A stretch of DNA of 64,000 nt, taken from an uncultured Streptococcus sp. (GTDB lineage: Bacteria > Bacillota > Bacilli > Lactobacillales > Streptococcaceae). This document shows positions 8,703 through 17,051 of this stretch, piece by piece (the first letter of the stretch is position 1; every line of letters begins with the position of its first letter). Both the position numbers and the translations under genes were made by a program. The stretch is taken from assembly GCA_934229725.1 (NCBI GenBank), contig CAKQDX010000012.1:1-64000 (forward strand), in the 5' to 3' direction. The notes below the pieces were generated by a model. It saw nothing but the letters and a program-made list of their open reading frames with translations. It made no database searches and was not told the origin of the DNA.

Positions 8703-9457
8703 TATTTTGTTAGCCAAACCTCAATATTACTCATATCAGTCAATGCAAGTAGGTGTCCTTTGCTATCCAAGTAACTTGAGAACTGCTCCTCTTCAAGTTT
8801 ATCATGCAAGGCAACTAAGTCATAGTCCTCTGCCACCTTAAACTCGAGAATTTCCAAATCCCAAGTTTGATCAGGAGTTACTTGAAGGTCAGGACCTTCA
8901 GCCTTTTCAAAGTGGATAGATAAAGGTAGTTCTTCACCAAAAAGATTGTCATAGAAGAAGGCTGCTTTAACCGTATCCACAACATTCAGAGTCAAGGACT
9001 GAACGGTAAAGTCTGAAACACCTTTAAAGTCTTCATTTTCTTCAACATCTGCGTACTCAATTGTCTTAAGCGTTGACAAGTCATCCTCAGCGTGCATCAA
9101 AATAAGACCATTTTCTGGTGAAACTGTTTCAAAGGCATAACCATTTTCCCCTTGGAAAATAGCCTTGGCTTGGTGATCGTCACGCGCCAAAAGGTACTCA
9201 ATCTCAAGTGGATCTGAAACCTTAATAACCACTTTATTAATTTTCTTAGGGCCTTCAACTGCACGGCAACGGTAAGCTGGAGACTCTTCAATCACAAAGA
9301 GTGATTGGCGGTCTGTCCAATCTGTGAAGACGGCAAGAGCATTTTCTTCTGTTAATAGTTTAAATCCTAGTGTATTTTGGTAAAACTCAATATTTTCTTG
9401 TCTGTTATTCACACGAAAGATTGGTGTGTGAAACTTAAAATTCCCTGATTGCGTCAT
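8702..9457 (-). CDS. cppA: CppA-like vicinal-oxygen-chelate protein
   Basis: A 251-residue two-part protein. The N-terminal glyoxalase/VOC-like part opens with KFHTPIFRVNNRQENIEFYQ, followed by NTLGFKLL; the second half repeats the theme with VQSLTLNVVDTVKAAFFYDN. This pattern is that of streptococcal CppA, named for a reported C3-degrading activity; a VOC fold makes a protease role doubtful. No signal peptide is present. Start: ATG at 9457 follows GGAGG with 5 nt spacing, while the ATG four codons earlier contains that site. It forms a two-gene operon with the overlapping hydrolase. Confidence 0.75.
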   Translation of the reverse strand: MTQSGNFKFHTPIFRVNNRQENIEFYQNTLGFKLLTEENALAVFTDWTDRQSLFVIEESPAYRCRAVEGPKKINKVVIKVSDPLEIEYLLARDDHQAKAIFQGENGYAFETVSPENGLILMHAEDDLSTLKTIEYADVEENEDFKGVSDFTVQSLTLNVVDTVKAAFFYDNLFGEELPLSIHFEKAEGPDLQVTPDQTWDLEILEFKVAEDYDLVALHDKLEEEQFSSYLDSKGHLLALTDMSNIEVWLTK

Positions 9458-9590
9458 GACAACCTCCATTCTTTTCTATTTTATCCAAAAAGAGGCTGTG
9501 TGACAAGGATTTTCCAAAGAAAAAATAGGATTGTAATTTTTTCACTTTCTTTCGCATAAATTGTGAAAAACATTATAGTTTATTCACTTT

Positions 9591-9623
9591 TTGAGTAGCT
9601 ATTTCCTCATTTTAGGGTATAAT
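9591..9623 (+). promoter_or_regulatory. -10 box predicting a leaderless CPBP mRNA
   Basis: A perfect TATAAT (9618-9623) ends 7 nt before the ATG at 9631. The -35 is poor (TTGAGT at 9591 with 21 bp spacing). A GAGGG sequence lies only 1 nt from the ATG, too close to act as a ribosome site. Confidence 0.5.
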
Positions 9624-9630
9624 TGAGGGT

Positions 9631-10302
9631 ATGAAAATTCTCGTTAATCACATAGCATTTAGGCGGACCTATCAAGGTTTGTTTTTATTACTGATGATCG
9701 TCATCCCGAACTTTGCTTTGAGTCTGACGACCTCCTACAATAGTCAGACTGGATTGACTTTTACGAACCCTGAAAGCTGGGGAATCATCGCTATCAATCT
9801 CATCATTTTTTACCTTACCTATCTCTGGGCAAAGGGTGAAGGATTGATGACTCGCTTTAGACTAGACCTCAAGGATGCTAAAGCAATTATCTGGGGCTTT
9901 CTCACTATCTTCTTGATGGGAGTTATTGGCAGTAATCTTATGCTACTAACCCATACCAACTACCATGCAGAACTTCAAAAGACGCTCACAACAATTCCTA
10001 TCCTACCTGTAGCGATTGGTATGATCACGACAGCCTTCCTCCAAGAAATCCTCTTTCGCAAGTGGATTTTCACCTGGTTAGCTCCCTATTCGAAAACGGC
10101 TGTGCTGGTCAGCACTGGCCTCTTTTGTCTCTTTCATATGCCAACTAATCTTGCCTATCTCACTCTTTATATCGGAATGGGCTTGGCTCTCTCTATGGTC
10201 TACCAAAAAAGAGAAAACCTATCTACAAGTATCACACTTCATGTTTTATGGAATCTTTACACTTTAGGTGCTACCATTCTAGTAATGACTAATCCGATGT
10301 GA
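9631..10302 (+). CDS. CPBP-family membrane protein (Abi/CAAX protease-like)
   Basis: A 223-residue protein with about six or seven membrane segments and the CPBP (CaaX protease/bacteriocin-processing) motifs in order: FLQEILFRKW (about 134-143), LFCLFHMPTN (about 165-174) and LHVLWNLY (about 203-210). The family motif EExxxR reads QEILFR here, so the first Glu, normally catalytic, is Gln; the protein may be inactive or act non-enzymatically. Some members give bacteriocin self-immunity, which is suggestive beside a bacteriocin island 3.5 kb away but unproven. The mRNA is probably leaderless. A hairpin terminator follows at once. Confidence 0.82.
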   Translation: MKILVNHIAFRRTYQGLFLLLMIVIPNFALSLTTSYNSQTGLTFTNPESWGIIAINLIIFYLTYLWAKGEGLMTRFRLDLKDAKAIIWGFLTIFLMGVIGSNLMLLTHTNYHAELQKTLTTIPILPVAIGMITTAFLQEILFRKWIFTWLAPYSKTAVLVSTGLFCLFHMPTNLAYLTLYIGMGLALSMVYQKRENLSTSITLHVLWNLYTLGATILVMTNPM

Positions 10303-10326
10303 CTGAGAATATTTTCTCAGTTTTTT
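10303..10326 (+). terminator. Terminator of the CPBP gene
   Basis: Stem CTGAGAA / TTCTCAG with TATT loop, followed by TTTTTT. Confidence 0.8.
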
Positions 10327-10350
10327 ATTACTTTCAAAATTTTAAGCATA

Positions 10351-10383
10351 AAAAAATCTGAAGCTTAAACTTCAGATTTTTTT
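10351..10383. terminator. Bidirectional terminator between CPBP and aquaporin genes
   Basis: Stem AAAATCTGAAG / CTTCAGATTTT with A and T runs on the two sides, suited to end the minus-strand aquaporin transcript. Confidence 0.8.
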
Positions 10384-10390
10384 GTATTGA

Positions 10391-11257
10391 TTAAAGATAG
10401 AGTGATTTGAACAACCAGATAGCTACAATCGCCGCAACAGTTGGAGCTACAATTGGAACCCAAGCATACCACCATTTAGAATCACCTTTGTGTTCACCAA
10501 GAACTGTTGTTGGCAAAATGTGGTGGAGAAGACGTGGCATCAAGTCACGGGCTGGGTTAAGAGCTGGACCTGTTGCACCACCAAACGAAATAACCAAGGC
10601 TGCAACCAAGAAACCAACACCGATGTGGGCAACCGCAAGTGCACCATTAGCCATTTGACCTGCGATAGCTTCTTTATCATAGCCAAGTTGTGTGGCTTGT
10701 GCAATCAACTTATGACCAAAATAGTTGTTTGTCATAGCAAGCGCACCGAAGAACAAAATAAATGAACCAGCGAACTCGTTGGCAAAACCATTAAGCCAAG
10801 CACGTTTGTGATTTTCCTCTGAGTCTGAGTTATCATCAACAGCAGAGATTGTAGAGAAAGTACCAAGGATGTTGTTAGGATTCTCAGTTTGAAGGTAATA
10901 AGGTTGGTGAACCCAAACCACGATAGCTTGACCAACGAAAGCTCCTAGAAGTTGAGCAATCAAGTAACCTGGAACGGCTACCCAAGAGAAGATACCTGCA
11001 ACCGCAAGACCAATTGTGAAGGCTGGGTTGATGTGGTTACCAGAAACATCACCAAACATCAGTGCTGGCATCATTACCGCAAAACCATAACCAAAACCAA
11101 TAACAAGCCATCCAGACTTATGGCCCTTAGTCCCTTTAAGCTCAACATTGGCAACCGAACCATTACCAAGTGCAACCATCAAAGCTGTCCCAATAAACTC
11201 AGTAATGTACTTTATAATCCAATCATGACTGAGCGCTTCTTTTAGAAAATCATTCAT
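10391..11257 (-). CDS. Aquaglyceroporin (MIP family glycerol facilitator)
   Basis: A 288-residue channel of the major intrinsic protein family with six membrane helices. Both half-helix signatures are present: GNHINPAFTIGLA (about 74-86) and GPALNPARDLMPR (about 229-241). The Asp after the second NPAR marks a glycerol-permeable rather than strict water channel. An acidic insertion (DDNSDSEENHKR) lies about 140-152. It is divergent from pepX; the same gla/glpF-pepX pairing is known in lactococci. The ribosome site is weak (AAAGGA about 13 nt upstream). A glycerol/water facilitator is the best call. Confidence 0.9.
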   Translation of the reverse strand: MNDFLKEALSHDWIIKYITEFIGTALMVALGNGSVANVELKGTKGHKSGWLVIGFGYGFAVMMPALMFGDVSGNHINPAFTIGLAVAGIFSWVAVPGYLIAQLLGAFVGQAIVVWVHQPYYLQTENPNNILGTFSTISAVDDNSDSEENHKRAWLNGFANEFAGSFILFFGALAMTNNYFGHKLIAQATQLGYDKEAIAGQMANGALAVAHIGVGFLVAALVISFGGATGPALNPARDLMPRLLHHILPTTVLGEHKGDSKWWYAWVPIVAPTVAAIVAIWLFKSLYL

Positions 11258-11380
11258 TTGTCTCTTTATTTCCTTTCACATTTTACAATAATTTAGACAT
11301 CTATCATTTTATCAAGTATAATGTCTGATGTAAAGATATTTCTGAAATGTTTACGTATTCTTTTTTTGAGGTTTTAAAGT

Positions 11381-13648
11381 ATGAAATTTAATCAGTTTAG
11401 TTACATCCCAGTGAGTCCTGAAATGGCTTGTCAGGAACTCCGTTCTTTGGGCTTTGAAGTCTCTCTAAATGCCAGTGCCAAGGATAATTTTGAAGCCTTT
11501 GTTCGTAAGTCCTTCCTCTTCTTTGAAGACACCGACTTAGCTTTGAAAAATTGGATTGCTGATAGGGAAACTGATCTCCTAACCTTTTTCCAATCAGACC
11601 GTCCTTTGACTGCTGATGTCTTTGGTTTAGTGGCCCTTCAACTGCTAGGATTTGTCCCTCATGTGGACTTTACCGACAGTGCTACTTTCCTGGAGAAAAC
11701 GGCTTTCCCAATCACTTTTGATGGTAGTCTTAATAACCTTCATCAATTACTAGCGACACGCACACAGTCTGGCAATACCTTAATTGATCAGTTGGTAGCC
11801 CAAGATTTAATCCCTGTAAGTAATAACTACGTCTTCTTTAATGGTAAGAGCTTGGCAACATTTGACACTAATCAGCTTCACCGTGAGGTGGTTTATGTCG
11901 AAACACCTGTAGATACTGATAAAGATGGGCAGTTAGACTTGGTCAAGGTGACTATCTTACGTCCTGATGTGGATTTCCCAGTTCCAGCCATGATGACCGC
12001 AAGCCCTTATCAACAAGGGACTAATGAACCTGCTTCAGATAAGCTTACCCACAAGATGGAGGGAGACTTGCTCGTCAAACCAGCAGGTGAAATCTCCCTT
12101 AGCCAACCAGAAATTAAAGCTCCAGAGGCAGACCTAACGCCTATCAATCCTGTCACAAGGACACAGGAGCGTTTTGCTCACACAGATACCTACACGCTTA
12201 ATGATTACATGTTAGCACGTGGCGTGGCTTCTATCTATGTATCGGGTGTCGGTACCTTCAATTCTGAAGGCTTCATGACCTCTGGGGACTACCAGCAAGT
12301 TCTGGCCTATAAAGCTGTCATTGACTGGCTCAATGGTCGTGCACGCGCCTTTACTAGTCGTAGTAGACAGCATACCATCACTGCCGATTGGGCTTCTGGT
12401 AAAGTGACTACTACTGGACTTTCATATCTAGGTACCATGTCCAACGCCCTTGCCACAACTGGCGTTGACGGTTTGGAAATGGTTATTGCTGAAGCGGGTA
12501 TTTCTTCCTGGTACGACTACTATCGTGAAAATGGACTTCTCGTCAGTCCTGGAGGCTACCCTGGTGAGGATCTCGATACCTTGACTGAATTTACCTATTC
12601 TCGTGCCCTATTAGCTGGAGAATACCTCCGCCACCAAAAAGACTACGAGGCTTACCTCAAAGAGTTAAGCACGGCTATTGATCGTAAGCATGGTGATTAT
12701 AGCCAGTTCTGGCATGACCGTAACTATGTGCAGTTCGCAGACCGTGTAAAGGCAACTGTTGTCTTTACACATGGTAGCCAAGACTGGAATGTCAAACCCA
12801 TTAACGTCTATCAAATGTTCAATACTCTTCCTGACACTCTTGAAAAACACCTCTTCTTCCACAATGGTGCCCACGTTTACATGAATGCTTGGCAGTCTAT
12901 TGACTTCCGCGAAAGCATGAACGCCTTGATTTGTCAGAAACTCCTTGGTTTGGAGAATGGCTACACACTGCCTACTGTTATCTGGCAAAACAACCAGTCT
13001 GAACAGACCTGGGAAGTCCTCGATAACTTTGGACACGATAATGGGAAAAACATTCAGCTTGGTGAGGCTGAAGCTAAGATTGCTAACCATTATGAAGAGG
13101 AAACCTTTGCCAAATACGGTAAGACTTATCAAAGCTTCAAGGATGACCTCTTTGCAGACAAAGCCAATGCCATTACCTTGGACTTTGAACTGGACCAAGA
13201 TATCCAGATTAATGGTCGTGTCCACCTAGAGCTCAAGGTTAAGTCTAGCATAAACCGTGGTCTCATTTCGGCCCAAGTTCTAGAAATGGGTGACAAGAAG
13301 TATCTCGCACCTATTCCCGCACTCAAACGTATGAATTTAGATAATGGCCGTCTCTTCAAGGAAGAAGCCTTACGTGAATTGCCATTCAAGCAGGCCAAAT
13401 ACCGTGTCATTACCAAAGGACACCTTAACCTGCAAAATCGCAAGAACCTCCTCAGCATTGAGGAGGTCACGCCAAATGAATGGATGACTATCGGTTTGGA
13501 TTTGCAACCAACCATCTACAAACTCAATAAAGGTGACAAACTCCGACTTGTTCTCTATACCACAGACTTTGAACACACTATTCGTGATAATAGTGACTAT
13601 GAAGTGACTGTGGACCTAAGCCAAAGTCAAATGACATTGCCTTACTAA
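11381..13648 (+). CDS. pepX: X-prolyl dipeptidyl aminopeptidase
   Basis: A 755-residue cytosolic serine peptidase of family S15 that removes X-Pro dipeptides from peptide N-termini, important for using casein-derived peptides. The nucleophile lies in GLSYLGT (Ser about 348); FTHGSQDWNVKP (about 466-477) and the HNGAH segment (about 497) carry the expected Asp and His of the triad. Length matches lactococcal/streptococcal PepX (about 755-763). TTGAGG lies about 9 nt before the ATG. A terminator follows directly. Confidence 0.97.
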   Translation: MKFNQFSYIPVSPEMACQELRSLGFEVSLNASAKDNFEAFVRKSFLFFEDTDLALKNWIADRETDLLTFFQSDRPLTADVFGLVALQLLGFVPHVDFTDSATFLEKTAFPITFDGSLNNLHQLLATRTQSGNTLIDQLVAQDLIPVSNNYVFFNGKSLATFDTNQLHREVVYVETPVDTDKDGQLDLVKVTILRPDVDFPVPAMMTASPYQQGTNEPASDKLTHKMEGDLLVKPAGEISLSQPEIKAPEADLTPINPVTRTQERFAHTDTYTLNDYMLARGVASIYVSGVGTFNSEGFMTSGDYQQVLAYKAVIDWLNGRARAFTSRSRQHTITADWASGKVTTTGLSYLGTMSNALATTGVDGLEMVIAEAGISSWYDYYRENGLLVSPGGYPGEDLDTLTEFTYSRALLAGEYLRHQKDYEAYLKELSTAIDRKHGDYSQFWHDRNYVQFADRVKATVVFTHGSQDWNVKPINVYQMFNTLPDTLEKHLFFHNGAHVYMNAWQSIDFRESMNALICQKLLGLENGYTLPTVIWQNNQSEQTWEVLDNFGHDNGKNIQLGEAEAKIANHYEEETFAKYGKTYQSFKDDLFADKANAITLDFELDQDIQINGRVHLELKVKSSINRGLISAQVLEMGDKKYLAPIPALKRMNLDNGRLFKEEALRELPFKQAKYRVITKGHLNLQNRKNLLSIEEVTPNEWMTIGLDLQPTIYKLNKGDKLRLVLYTTDFEHTIRDNSDYEVTVDLSQSQMTLPY

Positions 13649-13655
13649 GCACCTA

Positions 13656-13689
13656 AAAACACGCCTTGAACCATCAAGACGTGTTTTAT
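13656..13689 (+). terminator. Terminator of pepX
   Basis: Stem AAAACACG (13656-13663) / CGTGTTTT (13680-13687), extended by CTT/AAG, ending in T-rich sequence. Confidence 0.8.
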
Positions 13690-13780
13690 TCTGATTACAA
13701 TCGTGCCTATACTAAGCTAAAAAGTGTGCCATCTATTTGCTTGTCGTGGTTATTTAAAATAGGCCAGCTCTTTAACCTGC

Positions 13781-14021
13781 TTATAAGCGTCTCCTATATT
13801 TATAAACCTCACAAAAGAATACCAGTAAGGCAATCCCCGTAAAAAACAAAAAGATGGGAAGTTTATTCATCATATAAATATTCAGCATTAGCTCAACAAT
13901 CAGGGCTGACGAAGATAGTTCCCTCAACTTTGAATACCAGATATTTAAGTAAATCGTCATTACCATCACTTCAAACCAAAGGTAACAACCCTGAGTCGTA
14001 AATAAAGTAACGTTCCTGAAA
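13781..14021 (-). pseudogene. Truncated bacteriocin-immunity-like membrane gene
   Basis: The stretch next to the IS fragment encodes LSGTLLYLRLRVVTFG, which matches the start of the immunity-like protein at 14831-15244 (RSSTLRYLRLIIVTLG); the DNA is also alike (CGACTTCTTTCAGG versus CGACTTCGTTCAAG). The frame stops at 13966, and a second frame goes on with a 62-codon ORF holding one membrane segment (LPIFLFFTGIALLVFFCEVYKY). I read this as a decayed immunity gene that lost its 5' end to the adjacent IS fragment. The 62-codon ORF is not judged functional. Confidence 0.6.
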
Positions 14022-14478
14022 GAAGTCGCTCTAGCTCTGTCATCTCTTCAGGTTTCTTCTTTGGCTTACGTCCCATTTTAGGCGGTCTCCCTCTTGTTTT
14101 CTCAACAATAGTATACCCATTTTTCTTGTATTGTGCTATCCAATTGTTAAGCAAACCTTGATTTGAGAGGCCATAGTCCAGAGAAACACTTTGTTGGGAA
14201 CAACCTTTAAGCAGAACCTTATCAATCATTTCTCGTTTTAATTTAGGAGAATAGTAACTCTTCTTTCCCTTTTTGACGATGTTTATTCCATAACGGTCAA
14301 TTAATTTCACCATGTACTTTAGACCAGAAACGTTCACCCCAAATTGATTTGAAAGTCGTTTAAAGCTTTTTCCTTGCTTTCTCAGTTCATATATTTGAAC
14401 TTTATCTTCATAAGTCAATTTCATAATAAAAACACCCCAAGTTAGATTTTTTCTGTCTAACTTTTGGGGTGCAGTTCA
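14022..14478 (-). mobile_element. IS3-family fragment: terminal repeat and truncated orfA
   Basis: A terminal inverted repeat at 14455-14478 is followed by an orfA starting at 14424 (MKLTYEDKVQIYELRKQGKS), a helix-turn-helix transposase subunit of the IS150/IS3 type (LKRLSNQFG-like and QQSVSLDYGLSNQGLLNNW). After ELERL at about residue 133 the frame enters an immunity-like gene and stops at 13966, making a 152-codon chimera. orfB (the DDE catalytic part) is missing, so the element is dead. The terminal repeat of the element at the window start is similar but not identical. Confidence 0.75.
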
Positions 14479-14538
14479 GTTCGGGTAATAAGGGGGACTT
14501 TTATATTCTTATCAAATGAGAGTTGTCATTTCAAGTTC

Positions 14539-14718
14539 TTACATAATAGCACAGACAGGTAAGTATACCATCGGATAGGCTTCGTCTCGTGGATGCCGAG
14601 GCAGTGGCACTAGGGTTCCTTTAAAAGGGTCACCCTCCTTGTTATTCACATTTGGCATACGACAGACAGCGCCACCTTGAATAGCTTCAAGTTCTTTATA
14701 TGTTAGTTCTATAAGCAT
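14539..14718 (-). CDS. Double-glycine leader peptide, YLPVC family, copy 1
   Basis: A 59-residue peptide. The leader MLIELTYKELEAIQGG ends in GG, so cleavage by a C39-type ABC exporter is expected. The core starts AVCRMPNVNNKEGDPF and ends EAYPMVYLPVCAIM, with two Cys near its ends and no GxxxG-rich hydrophobic core, unlike class IIb bacteriocins. Two paralogues lie at 17052-17231 and 18088-18276. An excellent ribosome site AAGGAGG lies 7 nt before the ATG. It is the last gene of the operon begun at 15772. I do not recognise the family; a bacteriocin, a partner peptide or a signal are all possible. Confidence 0.75.
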   Translation of the reverse strand: MLIELTYKELEAIQGGAVCRMPNVNNKEGDPFKGTLVPLPRHPRDEAYPMVYLPVCAIM

Positions 14719-14830
14719 TAGTTTACCTCCTTATGGTACGACAGAAGTGTATTGATATAAGGGCAGAATTTATTCCTCAAGGTGTCACTAGAGATACTAA
14801 GTTAACTCTAGGCCCCATTATTCCTGTAGA

Positions 14831-15244
14831 TTACTTTTCCTTTCTGATTATTTTTAACACTTTGGGAGTTATATAAGCTAAGTAACAAATGTCAAGAAAA
14901 AGTAAAATAACCATATAGTTATTCCATTCTTCATCAGTACTGATACAAATACTGTAAATCGCGTATAAAATAACACCTAAATTAACCAGTCCTAGCACTG
15001 CATAAATCTGTTTAGGTGTAAAGTTTTGTTCCTCTACTGGACGAAGGCTCAGTTCTCGTTTAATAAGCAGTGGTAGATAAATCAGGAAAAGTAACGAAAC
15101 CAGACCTAACGGCAACCAAAAAAGGAATGAATAACCATTAGAAAATAACTCAAGACAAATATTCCCACCTAGTAATCCTAAAGTGACAATTATTAATCGT
15201 AAATAACGTAAAGTACTTGAACGAAGTCGGTTAAGATGCAACAT
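14831..15244 (-). CDS. Putative bacteriocin immunity membrane protein
   Basis: A 137-residue protein with about four hydrophobic segments: IIVTLGLLGGNICLEL, FLFWLPLGLVSLLFLIYLPL, IYAVLGLVNLGVILYAIY and YMVILLFLDICYLAYI. It sits between two GG-leader bacteriocin genes and a third small peptide on the same strand, the usual place of an immunity gene. The ATG at 15244 is chosen because GAGG lies about 9 nt before it; a TTG seven codons upstream is less likely. A broken relative lies at 13781-14021. Immunity is inferred from context and topology only. Confidence 0.6.
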   Translation of the reverse strand: MLHLNRLRSSTLRYLRLIIVTLGLLGGNICLELFSNGYSFLFWLPLGLVSLLFLIYLPLLIKRELSLRPVEEQNFTPKQIYAVLGLVNLGVILYAIYSICISTDEEWNNYMVILLFLDICYLAYITPKVLKIIRKEK

Positions 15245-15293
15245 TTCATTATACCTCAAAGTCAATCATACGTTTCTAGAATCACGGTAACTA

Positions 15294-15521
15294 TTAGTGA
15301 GTTCTAATAATCACCCATGTGCCCCCACAATATTGTGCACCTAATACTGCTCCACCAAGCGCTCCCGGTACAGCACCAAAGGCACCTCCAATAATAGCAC
15401 CTGCTGTGGCACATATTCCAAATGCATTCCCTACCTCACCTGCAGAAAGATTACCTCCTTCAATATTAGAAAGAGTTGTATCGTTCAAGTTCAAGAATTT
15501 TTCAAGTTCTTCAGTTTTCAT
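15294..15521 (-). CDS. Class II bacteriocin precursor, GG leader (peptide B of a pair)
   Basis: A 75-residue precursor with leader MKTEELEKFLNLNDTTLSN followed by IEGG (23 residues). The 52-residue core is hydrophobic and glycine-rich (GAIIGGAFGAVPGALGGAVL) with GxxxG helix-packing motifs and two Cys (GICATAG and QYCGG). It lies 32 bp downstream of another GG-leader gene with a different leader, as in two-peptide bacteriocins. Activity would be membrane permeabilisation of related bacteria. Export and cleavage would need a C39 ABC exporter absent from this window. Confidence 0.8.
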   Translation of the reverse strand: MKTEELEKFLNLNDTTLSNIEGGNLSAGEVGNAFGICATAGAIIGGAFGAVPGALGGAVLGAQYCGGTWVIIRTH

Positions 15522-15553
15522 TATTTTTTCTCCTTAAATAAATTTAGCTTGCT

Positions 15554-15772
15554 CTAGTGTGGAAAGAAGGCTCCGACCACCGCTCCAATGCCAGCACAAC
15601 CAACAACAGTATACGGTGTGAGAGCTCCAACGCCAGCACAATAGTAAACTCCTTCAGCAGCACCCCCAACAGAACTTAAAAAGACATCTGCTGTTCTTTT
15701 CCCTCCTCCTTCAACACTAGCAAGTGTTTCAAGGTCGAGGGTGTTAAAGTTTTCAATTGTTTGAGTTGCCAT
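15554..15772 (-). CDS. Class II bacteriocin precursor, GG leader (peptide A of a pair)
   Basis: A 72-residue precursor with leader MATQTIENFNTLDLETLASV then EGG, followed by a 49-residue core GKRTADVFLSSVGGAAEG and on to VVGCAGIGAVVGAFFPH. It has two Cys (VYYC and VGC) and glycine-rich GxxxG motifs typical of two-peptide class IIb bacteriocins. A TAGGAGG site lies 9 nt before the ATG. It is the first gene of a four-gene operon (15772 down to 14539) driven by a BlpR-like promoter. Its leader is nearly identical to those at 17903 and 18720, so these genes share export and probably ancestry. Confidence 0.82.
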   Translation of the reverse strand: MATQTIENFNTLDLETLASVEGGGKRTADVFLSSVGGAAEGVYYCAGVGALTPYTVVGCAGIGAVVGAFFPH

Positions 15773-15822
15773 GGCAACTACCTCCTAAAATTTTTATCGT
15801 GTGATCTCTCAATCACATCTTT

Positions 15823-15890
15823 AGTATAGCATTCAAGTGTCTCTATCAGAGCTAGCGTCCCAAAAAGTGGCTATACGTCCTGAATGGTCA
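15823..15890 (-). promoter_or_regulatory. BlpR/ComE-like direct-repeat promoter A
   Basis: On the minus strand ACCATTCAGGACG and ACTTTTTGGGACG form an imperfect direct repeat with 20 bp period (15854-15890), followed about 25 bp later by TATACT (15823-15828). The same layout recurs at 16893-16960 and 17942-18008. Such repeats are the binding sites of LytTR response regulators of the BlpR/ComE type. The leader contains a hairpin GTGTGAT / ATCACAC. Confidence 0.7.
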
Positions 15891-15904
15891 TTCATATACA
15901 AAAT

Positions 15905-15937
15905 GAAAAAAATTGAGGGAGATACTCAATCTTTTTA
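15905..15937 (-). terminator. Terminator of the thioredoxin-fold gene
   Basis: On the minus strand ATTGAG-N8-CTCAAT followed by TTTTTTTC, just downstream of the stop at 15939. Confidence 0.75.
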
Positions 15938-15938
15938 C

Positions 15939-16865
15939 CTATTTAATATAATATCTCAGTGCTAACATGAGTGAAGCTAAGATTGCTAATACCCCCACAA
16001 AAGAGACAAGTGATTGCTCACCGTCATTTGTTTTAGGGAATTCTTTTGTGTCTGCTACTTTATCAGTCATTGGTGCCATTTGCCCTGTTTGAGCGTTCAG
16101 TTCCTTCTGAACCGTTGACATCGGCTGTGGTTGAACAGTTGGCAAAGATTTCTCTTTCGTACTCTCTTCGGTTACTCGTGTAGGACGAACAGTTTTAGTT
16201 TGAGGTTCAGAGATGGTTGTTTGTTCCTGATTCAAAGTCATAAAACGTGGACTAGAGCTGGCTAAATGGTCATAAACTGTTTGAGCAGGTCCACCACCAA
16301 CCCATCCTGATAATAGCTGACCATTTTCCAGATAAAGTAGTGTAGGTGTACCTGGAATACCAATCTCACCAAACACATAGTTTCGGTCAAAATCCTCACG
16401 ATCTGTATCGTAATACTCTAAACGACCATCCATCAGTTGGTTCAAGACCTTCAACTCTGGTGAAAACTGACGACAATAGTAGCAGGTTCCACGTCCAAAA
16501 TAAATCGTATGTGCCTGACCATCCTCAGTGAAAGCATTACGCACATCATCTAAGCTTATCTTAGATAAATCAGCAACATTAGCGTCGTATTCCTCACGAG
16601 ATACTGCTGGGATATCATTTGCAGTCTCCTCCTCAGACTCAGCCAAGGTTACTGATTCAGTCGCTGCTGGTGCCTCTTTATCTTCAGGAAGCGACTGCTC
16701 CTGACTATCTGATGGTTGTTCTACTGGAGTAGATTCGGTTGCTTCCACCTTTGGAGAATTATCAGCTCCCGTTTCTACCACCTCATCCGCTAAAGTAGTT
16801 CCTACCGATAGATTCAGTAACAAGGCTGAACTCATCAGCCATAGCGTTAATGTCCGTTTTTTCAT
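15939..16865 (-). CDS. Exported thioredoxin-fold protein of the bacteriocin locus (BlpG-like)
   Basis: A 308-residue exported protein. A signal peptide (about 1-27, ending TTLADE) is followed by an acidic, Ser/Thr/Pro-rich stalk, then a thioredoxin domain with active site GTCYYCRQFS (CxxC about 129-132) and cis-Pro loop GIPGTPTLLY. The C-terminus has FPKTN, a hydrophobic segment and a basic tail, like a cell-wall sorting signal with the final Gly of LPxTG changed to Asn. In S. thermophilus a BlpG thiol-disulfide oxidase is known to be needed for full thermophilin 9 activity; the Cys-paired bacteriocins here fit such a role. Start: second of two adjacent ATGs, 6 nt after AAGGAG. It has its own BlpR-like promoter. 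Confidence 0.8.
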   Translation of the reverse strand: MKKRTLTLWLMSSALLLNLSVGTTLADEVVETGADNSPKVEATESTPVEQPSDSQEQSLPEDKEAPAATESVTLAESEEETANDIPAVSREEYDANVADLSKISLDDVRNAFTEDGQAHTIYFGRGTCYYCRQFSPELKVLNQLMDGRLEYYDTDREDFDRNYVFGEIGIPGTPTLLYLENGQLLSGWVGGGPAQTVYDHLASSSPRFMTLNQEQTTISEPQTKTVRPTRVTEESTKEKSLPTVQPQPMSTVQKELNAQTGQMAPMTDKVADTKEFPKTNDGEQSLVSFVGVLAILASLMLALRYYIK

Positions 16866-16892
16866 CATAAACTCCTTTCAATTACTTAGTCT

Positions 16893-16960
16893 AGTTTAGC
16901 AATTTACAACTCTCATAGAAGCTAACGTCCCAAAAAGTGACTATACGTCCCGAATGGTAA
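16893..16960 (-). promoter_or_regulatory. BlpR/ComE-like direct-repeat promoter B
   Basis: Minus-strand repeats ACCATTCGGGACG and TCACTTTTTGGGACG with 20 bp period (16925-16959), then TAAACT (16893-16898) about 25 bp downstream. It precedes the thioredoxin-fold gene, tying that gene to the same regulon as the bacteriocins. Confidence 0.7.
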
Positions 16961-17051
16961 GAATATAAAAAATCCCACTATCACCAGAAGGTTCGGGTAA
17001 TAAGGGGGACTTTTATATTCTTATCAAATAAGAGCCTTTAAATTAAAGTTC

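Noticed and set aside
12665..13576. Antisense ORFs of 60-190 codons within pepX
   Set aside because: They overlap the conserved pepX frame entirely and show no protein-like features of their own.
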